Notes under the pieces: model-generated
The model's input: only the letters and a program-made list of their open reading frames with translations
Database searches by the model: none
Told to the model about the DNA's origin: nothing
Assembly: GCA_009700485.1 (NCBI GenBank)
Contig: WLLZ01000054.1
Coordinates: 1 to 11,042, forward strand
DNA from: Actinomycetota bacterium
GTDB lineage: Bacteria; Actinomycetota; Actinomycetes; S36-B12
DNA: 11,042 nucleotides
Direction of reading: 5' to 3'
Part shown: positions 1 through 6,495 of the stretch, piece by piece
Layout: each line of letters starts with the position of its first letter
How positions within the stretch are numbered: position 1 is the first letter of the stretch
Position numbers and translations under genes: made by a program

Positions 1-126
1 CCAACTGATCGGCTCGCACTCGGTGTTGGTTGGGTACGCCCCGGTGTGGCCGGTATCGGCGTCACCCTATTAAACCACTCTACACCCGGCACCCTTATAT
101 GGTGCTTTGAGGGTAATGAAGAGTAG
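1..126 (+). CDS. small peptide ORF, copy 1 (5' end outside window)
   Basis: This open frame enters from the left edge and stops at TAG 124-126, giving 41 visible residues. I do not recognise a family. Residues 3-20 (DRLALGVGWVRPGVAGIG) and the last seven (CFEGNEE) are identical to the complete ORF at 263-445, while the middle (LNHSTPGTLIW) is unrelated. The two copies match over 6-69 versus 307-370 with one mismatch, and again over 102-127 versus 421-446 with none. The middle differs in length by 18 nt, so both copies stay in frame and end at the same stop. That preserved phase is the main evidence that this is translated. It has one cysteine, in WCFEGNEE. The start codon and ribosome site lie outside the window. 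It could be a degenerate partial duplicate, but there is no internal stop in the visible part. Function unknown. Confidence 0.5.
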   Translation, partial: PTDRLALGVGWVRPGVAGIGVTLLNHSTPGTLIWCFEGNEE

Positions 127-139
127 CACCTCCGCAGCC

Positions 140-206
140 TTCGTTGAGTGGTGAGTTTTTACAAGAAAAATTCAAACTTATTTGTAACAACTCACCGTTC
201 AACGAA
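140..206. repeat. long imperfect inverted repeat / hairpin
   Basis: The arm TTCGTTGAGTGGTGAG (140-155) faces CTCACCGTTCAACGAA (191-206). The arms are complementary except for two positions that would form G-U pairs in RNA, so the transcript could form a continuous 16-bp helix. It continues with T156-T157 against A189-A190 and, after one mismatch, TTACAA (159-164) against TTGTAA (182-187). The apical loop is A-rich. It starts 14 nt after the copy 1 stop and ends 56 nt before the copy 2 start. No T-run follows either arm, so it does not look like an intrinsic terminator. It could be an mRNA processing or stability structure, an operator, or a small palindromic mobile element. Confidence 0.6.
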
Positions 207-250
207 GAAGTTCACACCTCCCAACGAAGTAGTAGAACACAACGAGAAGG
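200..250 (+). repeat. three CAACGA(A)G direct repeats upstream of small ORF copy 2
   Basis: CAACGAAGAAG (200-210), CAACGAAGTAG (222-232) and CAACGAGAAGG (240-250) are related short direct repeats spaced 22 and 18 bp apart. The same core in reverse orientation (TTCGTTG, 140-146) forms the left arm of the hairpin. They occupy the leader directly upstream of the ORF at 263. They may be binding sites for a regulator, but they are short and partly purine-rich, so chance is possible. Confidence 0.35.
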
Positions 251-252
251 AT

Positions 253-256
253 GGAG
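253..256 (+). promoter_or_regulatory. ribosome binding site of small ORF copy 2
   Basis: GGAG sits 6 nt upstream of ATG 263, inside GAAGGATGGAGC. This spacing is good and favours translation from 263. The ATG at 251 within the same purine stretch is followed at once by GAG CAC TAA and is not a competing gene start. Confidence 0.55.
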
Positions 257-262
257 CACTAA

Positions 263-445
263 ATGCCAAGTATTGATATTGCTACCCCCGCAAGTTCAGC
301 ACCGTTTGATCGGCTCGCACTCGGTGTTGGTTGGGTACGCCCCGGTGTGGCCGGTATCGGCGGCACCCTAAGCCCCTCCTCTGTGGCTGCTGCCTGCTCC
401 CGGCTGGCCGGCTGTGGTGCGTGCTTTGAGGGTAATGAAGAGTAG
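263..445 (+). CDS. small 60-aa peptide ORF, copy 2, unknown function
   Basis: This ORF encodes a complete 60-residue product starting at ATG 263 with GGAG 6 nt upstream and ending at TAG 443-445. The N-terminal part (1-13) is Ser/Ala/Pro-rich. Residues 16-33 (DRLALGVGWVRPGVAGIG) are Gly/Val-rich and identical to copy 1. Residues 37-53 are a variable Ser/Ala/Gly segment with cysteines at 45 and 51, and the tail CFEGNEE (54-60) adds Cys54. There is no clear signal peptide or long hydrophobic helix. A conserved front, variable centre and fixed acidic tail, in tandem copies, resemble a family of short precursor or secreted peptides. No modification enzyme or transporter is visible nearby, so a RiPP assignment would be speculation. 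The gene converges on the acyltransferase gene that ends at 489. Confidence 0.55.
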   Translation: MPSIDIATPASSAPFDRLALGVGWVRPGVAGIGGTLSPSSVAAACSRLAGCGACFEGNEE

Positions 446-452
446 CGCCATT

Positions 453-470
453 CCCTACCACTAGGTGGGG
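453..470 (+). terminator. terminator-like hairpin after small ORF copy 2
   Basis: CCCTACC (453-459) and GGTGGGG (464-470) form a 7-bp stem with one G-U pair and an ACTA loop. It is followed by TGTTTA, a weak T-tract. It lies 7 nt after the stop of the plus-strand small ORF and 18 nt before the end of the convergent acyltransferase gene, a typical terminator site. Copy 1 lacks this hairpin: the shared CTCCGCA follows its stop almost directly (130-136), while after copy 2 it comes after the hairpin (478-484). The poor T-tract makes this moderate only. Confidence 0.45.
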
Positions 471-488
471 TGTTTAACTCCGCAACTG

Positions 489-2375
489 CTAGAGGCCGGT
501 GGCGTCCTTAATTACCTTGGCGTATGCGGCGGCACCTTTTGCTGTGAGGTGCACTCCATCTGAAACGAAGTAGTCACGCTTACCTGCGCTGGCCGCGTAC
601 CAATCGGCGATGACAGCATTTGGGTAATCGGGCACCACCTTGGCAATAACCTCATTATTTGGGTCCTGCCAAACCCTTGGCACATCTGAATTGACGATCA
701 CTACGCGCGGGTAATCGGAGAGCTGCTCTAGCATATTTCGTAGCATGCTCTCGGTTAGAACCCCGTTGGTGCCCGGGTGAACAACCACAATGGGGGCGAG
801 TTTGTCGGATGCAATTAACTCGCGGATATCGCCGATGAAGGAGCCAGGCATTCGGGCTACTGCTGCATCAACGCGAATCCCCGGGATAGCTTCCTTCACA
901 GCGCTGCGGGCACCGAGCAAGACTGAATCACCGATGGCACTCACCGGACCAGGATCAAATGTTGGAGTGGGAGCCGCGTACGGCAGCTGTGATGAGGTCG
1001 GTGTCGGAGACAAAGTTGCGCTGGCGATTGGAATTGGGAGGTCGTCAAAGGTGACTGCAGTGGTGCCGGGCACACCGTCATCGATTGCGGCAACCAGGTC
1101 AGGGGCAGTTTCTACTTCGGCGGTTGCTAATGCGGTGCCAAGTGCAAGCACCCCAATGCTGGACCACACCGCCACTCGCACGCCGATTCGAGTCTGACGT
1201 TTACGATCTTCGCCGGTGGATGCGCGCCAAGACTTGATCCATCTATCTATTGCGCCTCGCTTGATCGGTAACTCAATCAACCTAAAACTTGCTTCGGTAA
1301 TTACGAAAGTCAAGGCCAGTCGCAAGATGAGTAGGGTTAATCCATCCATCTCGATATCAAGCATTGGCCGAGTCACCATGAAGATTGGCCAATGCCAAAG
1401 ATAAAGACCGTATGAACGCTGACCGATGTAACGCCATGGTTGCGAGCCGATCCATCGTCCAAGTGGTAACCCCGGGTGGGTTGCACAGGCGATTAGGATG
1501 GCGGTGACAGCGGCGATCGCTAAGAAGCCTCCGCGGTAGAGCCAGGGGCTGAACTCACCGGCCCGAAGGAAAACAGCGATGATGACCAGGGCCGCTAAGA
1601 CACCAAGTGTGGTGCCAAGGATGCGATAATTTTTCGAAATTCCTGCGGTCAAGCGCGCCGGGCGCCAGAAAGTCGCAAGTAATGCCCCAACGAGCAGACC
1701 TGCGATGTGGGTGTCGGTACCAAAATATGCGCGGCTTGGATCAGTGAAATCTGGGTAGCCACTGATGATCGTTAAGTAGAGCATCCAGGCTGTGGAAAGT
1801 AAGGCAACTACAGCTGCGATTAATGCGACCCCGCGCCGGCCAAATCTTCTGACACAAAGGTACGCGATCGCCGGCCAAATCAAATAGAACTGCTCTTCAA
1901 CCGATAGCGACCACAGGTGTTTTAGGAATGGCGGCCTTCCGGTAAATGCAAAATACGATTGATCGGCGAAGATGTACCACCAGTTGTTTACGTAGAAAAG
2001 TGTGGCGAGTGCATCACTTGCGAACTGGTGTGCTGCATCTCGATAGAAGATCGCGGTCGCTATTCCGACAACGATAAGCATTAAAAGCAAGGCGGGCAGT
2101 AAACGTCGAGCACGTCCTAAGTAGAAGTTGGCGAAGTCAATTCGACCTGACCTATTAAACTCTTCGAGGATAATTGAGGTAATCAAGAATCCGCTGAGCA
2201 CGAAGAAAACGTCGACACCTAGAAAGCCGCCACGTAGCCATGAAATATCTCCGTGATAAAGCAGCACCCCAATTACCGCTAAGGCGCGGACACCATCTAG
2301 CCCCGGCAGATAACCCATCGGTGAGCCAGATCGTCCCACCCGCCAGGGCATGGCTGGAGTAACGGTGGCGCTCAT
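489..2375 (-). CDS. OafA/OatA-type membrane acyltransferase with C-terminal SGNH domain
   Basis: The product is a 628-residue integral membrane acyltransferase (acyltransferase 3 family), likely moving acetyl or other acyl groups onto a cell-surface glycan or peptidoglycan; the substrate cannot be read from sequence. Residues 22-68 carry the family signature: YLPGLDGVRALAV, the LLYHGD histidine (H41), and GGFLGVDVFFVLSGFLIT. LWSLSVEEQFYLIWP follows at 154-168, with further hydrophobic segments to about residue 420. A Pro/Thr/Ser-rich extracytoplasmic linker leads to an SGNH-hydrolase-like domain from about 480: GDS (Ser484), HPGTNG (533-538, Asn537) and DGVH (Asp606, His609). Domain order and length fit OatA/OafA-like proteins. 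Start ATG 2375 lies 20 nt after the ccrA stop, suggesting co-transcription; no strong ribosome site is seen, and Met9 or Met20 are possible alternatives. Confidence 0.9.
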   Translation of the reverse strand: MSATVTPAMPWRVGRSGSPMGYLPGLDGVRALAVIGVLLYHGDISWLRGGFLGVDVFFVLSGFLITSIILEEFNRSGRIDFANFYLGRARRLLPALLLMLIVVGIATAIFYRDAAHQFASDALATLFYVNNWWYIFADQSYFAFTGRPPFLKHLWSLSVEEQFYLIWPAIAYLCVRRFGRRGVALIAAVVALLSTAWMLYLTIISGYPDFTDPSRAYFGTDTHIAGLLVGALLATFWRPARLTAGISKNYRILGTTLGVLAALVIIAVFLRAGEFSPWLYRGGFLAIAAVTAILIACATHPGLPLGRWIGSQPWRYIGQRSYGLYLWHWPIFMVTRPMLDIEMDGLTLLILRLALTFVITEASFRLIELPIKRGAIDRWIKSWRASTGEDRKRQTRIGVRVAVWSSIGVLALGTALATAEVETAPDLVAAIDDGVPGTTAVTFDDLPIPIASATLSPTPTSSQLPYAAPTPTFDPGPVSAIGDSVLLGARSAVKEAIPGIRVDAAVARMPGSFIGDIRELIASDKLAPIVVVHPGTNGVLTESMLRNMLEQLSDYPRVVIVNSDVPRVWQDPNNEVIAKVVPDYPNAVIADWYAASAGKRDYFVSDGVHLTAKGAAAYAKVIKDATGL

Positions 2376-2395
2376 GTGCTGATGTTAAGTGCTAC

Positions 2396-3757
2396 TCAGG
2401 TGGATATGCGAAACCGGTTAATCTCCGCAAGGTGCTTAGCGCGCAGTTCATGGTCACGAACACCTAGACCTTCCTCGGGCGCGAGGCAAAGTACCCCAAC
2501 TTTGCCCTGATGCAGGTTGTGGTGCACCTCGTAGGCCGCCTCACCGGCGTTTTCAAGGCTGAAGGTCTTAGAAAGGGTTGGATGAATCATGCCGCGTGAG
2601 ACCATGCGATTTGCTTCATATGCCTCTCGATAATTCGCGAAATGGCTACCTACAATTCGCTTTAAGCTCATCCACAGGTACCGGTTGTCATATTCATGCA
2701 TGTACCCCGAGGTTGAGGCGCAGGTCACGATGGTGCCACCCTTGCGCGCCACGTAGACACTCGCGCCGAATGTTTCGCGCCCTGGGTGTTCAAAGACAAT
2801 ATCGACATCGTCGCCGCCGGTGAGTTCACGGATCTTTTTTCCAAGGCGTTGCCACTCTTTTGGATCTTGGGTGGTTTCGTCCTTCCAGAAGCGGTAACCC
2901 TCAGCCGAGCGGTCGATAATCAATTCTGCTCCGAGGCCGCGGCAGATGTCTGCCTTTTGCGGACTTGAGACCACGCAGACCGGGGTAGCCCCACCGTTGA
3001 GTGCGTATTGCGTCGCATATGAGCCAAGACCACCGGAGGCACCCCAGATGAGAACAACGTCGCCCTGCTTCATGCCCGCGCCATTGCGTGAAACCAGTTG
3101 ACGGTATGCCGTGGAATTAACGAGGCCCGGACTTGCGGCTTCCTCCCAAGTTAAGTGCTCGGGTTTTGGCAACAACTGATTTGATTTCACAATTGCAAGT
3201 TGTGCAAGGCCGCCGAAGTTGGTTTCAAAGCCCCAGATGCGCTGTTCGGGATCAAGCATCGTGTCGTTATGGCCGAGTGGTGATTCGAGTTCGACACTTA
3301 GGCAGTGAGCGACAATTTCGTCTCCCGCTTTCCACATGTGGACTCCCGGGCCGGTCCGCAGAACGACGCCGGACGCATCTGAGCCAATGATGTGATACGG
3401 CAAATCATGGCGCTTCGCGTAAGGGTTCAACTTGCCGTAACGCTCTAGAAATCCAAAAGTCGAGACCGGCTCAAAGATCGACGTCCACACCGTGTTGTAG
3501 TTGATACTTGATGCCATTACGGCTATTAGCGCCTCACCGGGTGCGAGTTCAGGCACCGGCACCTCATCTAGATGGATAGAACTTCGCGGATCCTTATCAC
3601 GTGAGGCCATACCGTCAAACATGGTGGTTTCGTCCTTATGCACTGTGACCGCGCGATATGACTCCGGCAAAGGGAGAGCGGCGAACTCGGCACTATCGGC
3701 GCCAGCGGTGATGGCATCAATGATTGATTGCATCAGCGAAGGATGCCAGAAGTCCAT
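2396..3757 (-). CDS. ccrA: crotonyl-CoA carboxylase/reductase
   Basis: This enzyme catalyses NADPH-dependent reductive carboxylation of crotonyl-CoA to (2S)-ethylmalonyl-CoA, the signature step of the ethylmalonyl-CoA pathway and a source of polyketide extender units. The 453-residue MDR-family protein has the expected length. It keeps the CO2-pocket residues described for Kitasatospora setae Ccr (Asn81, Phe170, Glu171, His365, from memory), each shifted by exactly seven: Asn88 in SSINYNTVW, Phe177-Glu178 in WGFETNFGG, and His372 in GSHFANYREA. The nucleotide-binding motif is WGASGGLGSYATQ (238-250). These residues separate it from plain enoyl reductases. It follows mce on the same strand after a 64-bp gap and precedes the acyltransferase by 20 bp. 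Start ATG 3757 has only a weak GGGG upstream; Met9 would give a start closer to the K. setae length. Confidence 0.95.
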   Translation of the reverse strand: MDFWHPSLMQSIIDAITAGADSAEFAALPLPESYRAVTVHKDETTMFDGMASRDKDPRSSIHLDEVPVPELAPGEALIAVMASSINYNTVWTSIFEPVSTFGFLERYGKLNPYAKRHDLPYHIIGSDASGVVLRTGPGVHMWKAGDEIVAHCLSVELESPLGHNDTMLDPEQRIWGFETNFGGLAQLAIVKSNQLLPKPEHLTWEEAASPGLVNSTAYRQLVSRNGAGMKQGDVVLIWGASGGLGSYATQYALNGGATPVCVVSSPQKADICRGLGAELIIDRSAEGYRFWKDETTQDPKEWQRLGKKIRELTGGDDVDIVFEHPGRETFGASVYVARKGGTIVTCASTSGYMHEYDNRYLWMSLKRIVGSHFANYREAYEANRMVSRGMIHPTLSKTFSLENAGEAAYEVHHNLHQGKVGVLCLAPEEGLGVRDHELRAKHLAEINRFRIST

Positions 3758-3821
3758 TACGGGAGCCCCACCAGCCCGCGAGTAGGAGGCCAGCCGCCGA
3801 TCTCTAGATTCGCCAAACCCA

Positions 3822-4292
3822 TTAGCCAGTGGGTTGGACGAGTTCGATCAGCACCCCACCACAGTCCTTCGGATGGGCGAAATTAACCAATGATCCAGCG
3901 GTGCCAATCTTTGGCTCGTCGTAGAGCACCCTGACCCCCCGTTCGCGTAGCGTCGCCGCGACGGCCTTGACGTCGGTAACGCGATAGGCCACCTGCTGGA
4001 TACCGGGCCCGGCGCGGTCGATGAACTTGGCGATGGTGGATTCTGGGGTCAGCGGGGCAAGCAACTGGATGCAGCTGTCGCCCACGCCCAGCATCGCTTC
4101 GCGAACACCTTGTGCTTCATTTACTTCCTCGTGCACGACCTGTAAGCCAAAGACGCGGGAGTAGAACTCCTTGGCGACCTCAAGATCCGGGACAGCGATG
4201 CCCACATGGTCCAATTCGGTCAGCAAGGCGTCGGAGGCGCCCGCCGGGGGCAAGTGCCGGGGCGTGGCTGGATTCGTAGAATGTGTATTCAT
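3822..4292 (-). CDS. mce: methylmalonyl-CoA (ethylmalonyl-CoA) epimerase
   Basis: This vicinal-oxygen-chelate (glyoxalase-fold) protein interconverts the R and S epimers of methylmalonyl-CoA, and in the ethylmalonyl-CoA pathway also ethylmalonyl-CoA, before the B12 mutases. I chose ATG 4292 (156 aa); the frame stays open to a TTG at 4331, but that 13-residue extension would cover the intergenic repeats and has no good ribosome site. Ligand-type residues are His29 (LDHVGIAV), Gln76 (CIQLLAP) and Glu150 (VLIELVQP). The usual HH before VAxxV is QQ here (GPGIQQVAYRV), so the third ligand position is Gln100. My recollection is that mycobacterial Rv1322A has the same QQ while Streptomyces Mce has HH. 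Family motifs EEVNEAQGVREAML and FAHPKDCGGVLIEL are well kept. It heads the minus-strand set with ccrA. Confidence 0.92.
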   Translation of the reverse strand: MNTHSTNPATPRHLPPAGASDALLTELDHVGIAVPDLEVAKEFYSRVFGLQVVHEEVNEAQGVREAMLGVGDSCIQLLAPLTPESTIAKFIDRAGPGIQQVAYRVTDVKAVAATLRERGVRVLYDEPKIGTAGSLVNFAHPKDCGGVLIELVQPTG

Positions 4293-4298
4293 AGCCCT

Positions 4299-4331
4299 AT
4301 CGTCGCATTGACGATGCCAACTAGTTGCCAA
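4299..4331. promoter_or_regulatory. divergent mce/thiolase regulatory region with repeats
   Basis: The 58 bp between the two divergent starts hold a perfect 6-bp inverted repeat with a 5-bp spacer (ATCGTC 4299-4304, GACGAT 4310-4315). Adjacent are two direct repeats TGCCAA (4315-4320 and 4326-4331), 11 bp apart, about one helical turn. The overlap TGCCAACTAGTTGCCA is also a near-palindrome around CAACTAGTTG (4318-4327). Both divergent transcription units could be controlled here. I see no convincing -10/-35 pair, so a regulator site is inferred from symmetry and position only. Confidence 0.4.
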
Positions 4332-4339
4332 GGCGAGCT

Positions 4340-4345
4340 AAGGAG
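4340..4345 (+). promoter_or_regulatory. ribosome binding site of the thiolase gene
   Basis: AAGGAG lies 5 nt upstream of ATG 4351, a near-ideal Shine-Dalgarno sequence that fixes the thiolase start. It is the strongest such signal in the window. Confidence 0.75.
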
Positions 4346-4350
4346 CCGAA

Positions 4351-5547
4351 ATGTCGTTCTCAGGTGGTTCAGTCATTGTTGCCGGAGCGCGGACCCCGAT
4401 CGGGCGCCTGCTGGGCTCGTTGAAGTCATTTAGCAGCACCGATCTCGGCGGTATGGCCATTGCAGCGGCACTTGAACGCGCCGGCGTAGCGCCAGATCAG
4501 GTTGATTACGTAATCATGGGTCAGGTGCTGCAAGCCGGCGCCGGCCAGATGCCGGCGCGCCAGGCCGCCGTCAAAGGCGGCATCAGCATGAATGTGCCCT
4601 CACTTCTGATTAACAAGGTTTGCCTATCCGGCATTGACGCTATTGCCCTCGCCGACCAGCTAATTCGTGCCGGTGAGTTTGAATGCATCGTGGCCGGTGG
4701 CATGGAATCAATGACTAACGCTCCGCACCTGCTTCTTGGCTCCCGTGAGGGCACCAAGTACGGCGACTGGACCATGGTCGATTCAATGGCCTATGACGCC
4801 CTGACCTGTGTATTTGATGAATGCGGCATGGGTGAGAGCACCGAGAAGCACAATGCGCGTTATGACCTAACTCGCGAGGAGCAGGACGCATTCTCGGCTG
4901 CCTCACATCAACGCGCGGCAGCAGCGCAACAGAAAAATCTTTTCGACAACGAAATCACACCGGTGAAGATCAAGCAGCGTAAAGGTGAGCCGATCACATT
5001 CAGTGCCGACGAAGGGGTGCGCCCCGACACCACGGTCGAGTCCCTGGCAGGGCTGCGCCCAGCATTTACCAAAGACGGCACGATCACCGCTGGAAGTGCT
5101 TCACAAATCTCCGACGGTGCCTGCGCGGTCGTGGTGATGAGTAAGAAGAAGGCCGAAGAACTTGGTCTGAAATGGCTCGCTGAGATTGGCAGTCACGGGG
5201 TCGTGGCCGGCCCCGACTCGTCATTGCAGGAGCAGCCAGCCAACGCAATCTTCAAGGCCTGCCAGCGCGAGGGCATTGCCGTCAGCGACCTCGATCTACT
5301 CGAGATTAATGAGGCATTCGCTGCGGTGGGAGTGGTATCGAGCAAGGCACTCGGTGTGTCCGGCGAAATCGTCAACGTAAACGGCGGCGCGATATCCATG
5401 GGTCACCCCGTTGGGATGTCAGGTGCCAGAATTGTCTTGCACCTAGCACTCGAACTGCAGCGGCGCGGCGGTGGCACCGGTGCGGCGGCACTTTGCGGTG
5501 GCGGCGGCCAAGGTGATGCCTTGCTCGTGCGCGTGCCTAAGGCCTGA
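4351..5547 (+). CDS. acetyl-CoA C-acetyltransferase (thiolase, FadA4-like)
   Basis: This 398-residue type II (biosynthetic) thiolase condenses two acetyl-CoA to acetoacetyl-CoA, or runs in reverse in degradation. The catalytic residues are present: nucleophile Cys91 (NKVCLSGIDA), His352 in GGAISMGHPVGMSGAR, and the second Cys382 (ALCGGGGQGDALL), with the NEAF motif at 320-323. The text around MTNAPHLL and CLSG-DAIALADQLIRAGEF resembles actinobacterial FadA4. GHPVGMSG in place of the common GHP(I/L)GASG is a minor variation. Length is normal and the start is supported by AAGGAG at 5 nt. It is divergent from mce and followed by meaB after 9-27 nt, so the two likely form one transcript. Linked to ccrA, it plausibly feeds acetoacetyl-CoA toward crotonyl-CoA; that role is inferred from context. 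Confidence 0.93.
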   Translation: MSFSGGSVIVAGARTPIGRLLGSLKSFSSTDLGGMAIAAALERAGVAPDQVDYVIMGQVLQAGAGQMPARQAAVKGGISMNVPSLLINKVCLSGIDAIALADQLIRAGEFECIVAGGMESMTNAPHLLLGSREGTKYGDWTMVDSMAYDALTCVFDECGMGESTEKHNARYDLTREEQDAFSAASHQRAAAAQQKNLFDNEITPVKIKQRKGEPITFSADEGVRPDTTVESLAGLRPAFTKDGTITAGSASQISDGACAVVVMSKKKAEELGLKWLAEIGSHGVVAGPDSSLQEQPANAIFKACQREGIAVSDLDLLEINEAFAAVGVVSSKALGVSGEIVNVNGGAISMGHPVGMSGARIVLHLALELQRRGGGTGAAALCGGGGQGDALLVRVPKA

Positions 5548-5574
5548 TAGCCCAAGTTGCGAGATGATCAGCAA

Positions 5575-6495
5575 GTGAGTGTTGCAGAATTGATCGCTGG
5601 TGCCCAAGCGGGCGAGCAGCGAGATATTGCTCGATTGATCTCGCGCATTGAAGACGGTTCGGCCGATGCCCGCGAAGCCATGCAAGCACTGGCTGGATTC
5701 GTCGGGCGCGCTCAGGTAATTGGTATCACAGGGGCACCCGGGGTAGGTAAATCCACCACCACCTCCGCACTGGTTTCTGCGTTTCGGGCCCGGGGTAATC
5801 GAGTAGCTGTTTTGGCGGTAGACCCATCCTCGCCATTTTCGGGTGGCGCACTCTTGGGTGATCGAATTCGAATGCAGCAACATGCAACCGACGAGGGCGT
5901 TTTCATCAGGTCAATGGCCTCCCGCGGGCATCTTGGGGGGTTAGCGGCGACCACCCCGCAAGTAATTCGAGTACTTGACGCCGCAGGTTTTGATGCGGTG
6001 CTTATTGAAACTGTTGGTGTTGGCCAATCAGAGGTAGAGGTCGCCGCGACCGCCGACACTTCCGTCGTGTTAATTGCCCCAGGTATGGGCGACAGTATCC
6101 AAGCGGCGAAAGCCGGCATTCTCGAAATCGGCGACATCTTTGTGGTGAATAAGGCCGATCGCGAGGGTGCCGAAACCACGGTTCGAGAATTACTGCACAT
6201 GATTTCACTAGGCCAACACGAGGGTTGGCGGCCACCGGTACTTAAGACGGTCGCATCACTTGGCGATGGCATTGAATCCCTGCTGGCGGCCATTGACGAG
6301 CATCGCATTTGGCTTGTCGGCAGTGGGCAAGATAGAGCGCGAAAACTTCGCCGGATCAAAGATGAAATCTGCGCGCTGGTAATTGGCGAGACTAAGTCGC
6401 GCCTGTCGATTCGCGCTGCCGAGATAGATTCGCTGAGCGAAGCAGTGCTTGATGGCGCCATGGACGCCTATGCGGCCGCGGAGCAACTTAATTAG
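5575..6495 (+). CDS. meaB: MeaB/ArgK-type G3E GTPase, B12-mutase chaperone
   Basis: MeaB-family GTPases assemble with adenosylcobalamin-dependent acyl-CoA mutases, gate cofactor loading and protect them from inactivation. Numbered from GTG 5575 (306 aa), the motifs are Walker A GAPGVGKST (53-61), VDPSSPFSGGALLGDRIRM (82-100), ETVGVGQSE (145-153) and the base-recognition NKAD (192-195), all intact and in family order. The frame also allows a TTG at 5557, 9 nt after the thiolase stop and six residues longer. I prefer GTG 5575 because the product then begins MSVAELIAGAQAGE, as homologues do, but neither start has a clear ribosome site. It follows the thiolase in the same transcript. No mutase gene is in the window, so its partner (methylmalonyl- or ethylmalonyl-CoA mutase) must be encoded elsewhere. 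Its last 8 bp overlap the end of the convergent rrf2-type gene. Confidence 0.93.
   Translation: MSVAELIAGAQAGEQRDIARLISRIEDGSADAREAMQALAGFVGRAQVIGITGAPGVGKSTTTSALVSAFRARGNRVAVLAVDPSSPFSGGALLGDRIRMQQHATDEGVFIRSMASRGHLGGLAATTPQVIRVLDAAGFDAVLIETVGVGQSEVEVAATADTSVVLIAPGMGDSIQAAKAGILEIGDIFVVNKADREGAETTVRELLHMISLGQHEGWRPPVLKTVASLGDGIESLLAAIDEHRIWLVGSGQDRARKLRRIKDEICALVIGETKSRLSIRAAEIDSLSEAVLDGAMDAYAAAEQLN

Noticed and set aside
140..206. Reading the inverted repeat as an intrinsic terminator of copy 1
   Set aside because: No T-tract follows on either strand and the loop is long (35 nt, partly paired).
144..371. 75-residue plus-strand frame overlapping the small ORF copy 2
   Set aside because: It runs through the hairpin and repeats in a different frame from the conserved CFEGNEE-stop ORF. 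The 18-nt indel and shared stop support the other frame.
1..446. CRISPR array or insertion sequence at the left edge
   Set aside because: There are only two long repeats with different spacing upstream and downstream, no regular spacers and no transposase frame.
4293..4331. 13-residue TTG-started extension of the epimerase
   Set aside because: It lacks a ribosome site, lies over the intergenic repeats and adds residues unlike the family; ATG 4292 is preferred.
5712..6461. 249-residue minus-strand open frame across meaB
   Set aside because: It is a Ser/Ala/Pro-rich shadow of the well-supported MeaB frame, with no recognisable motif.
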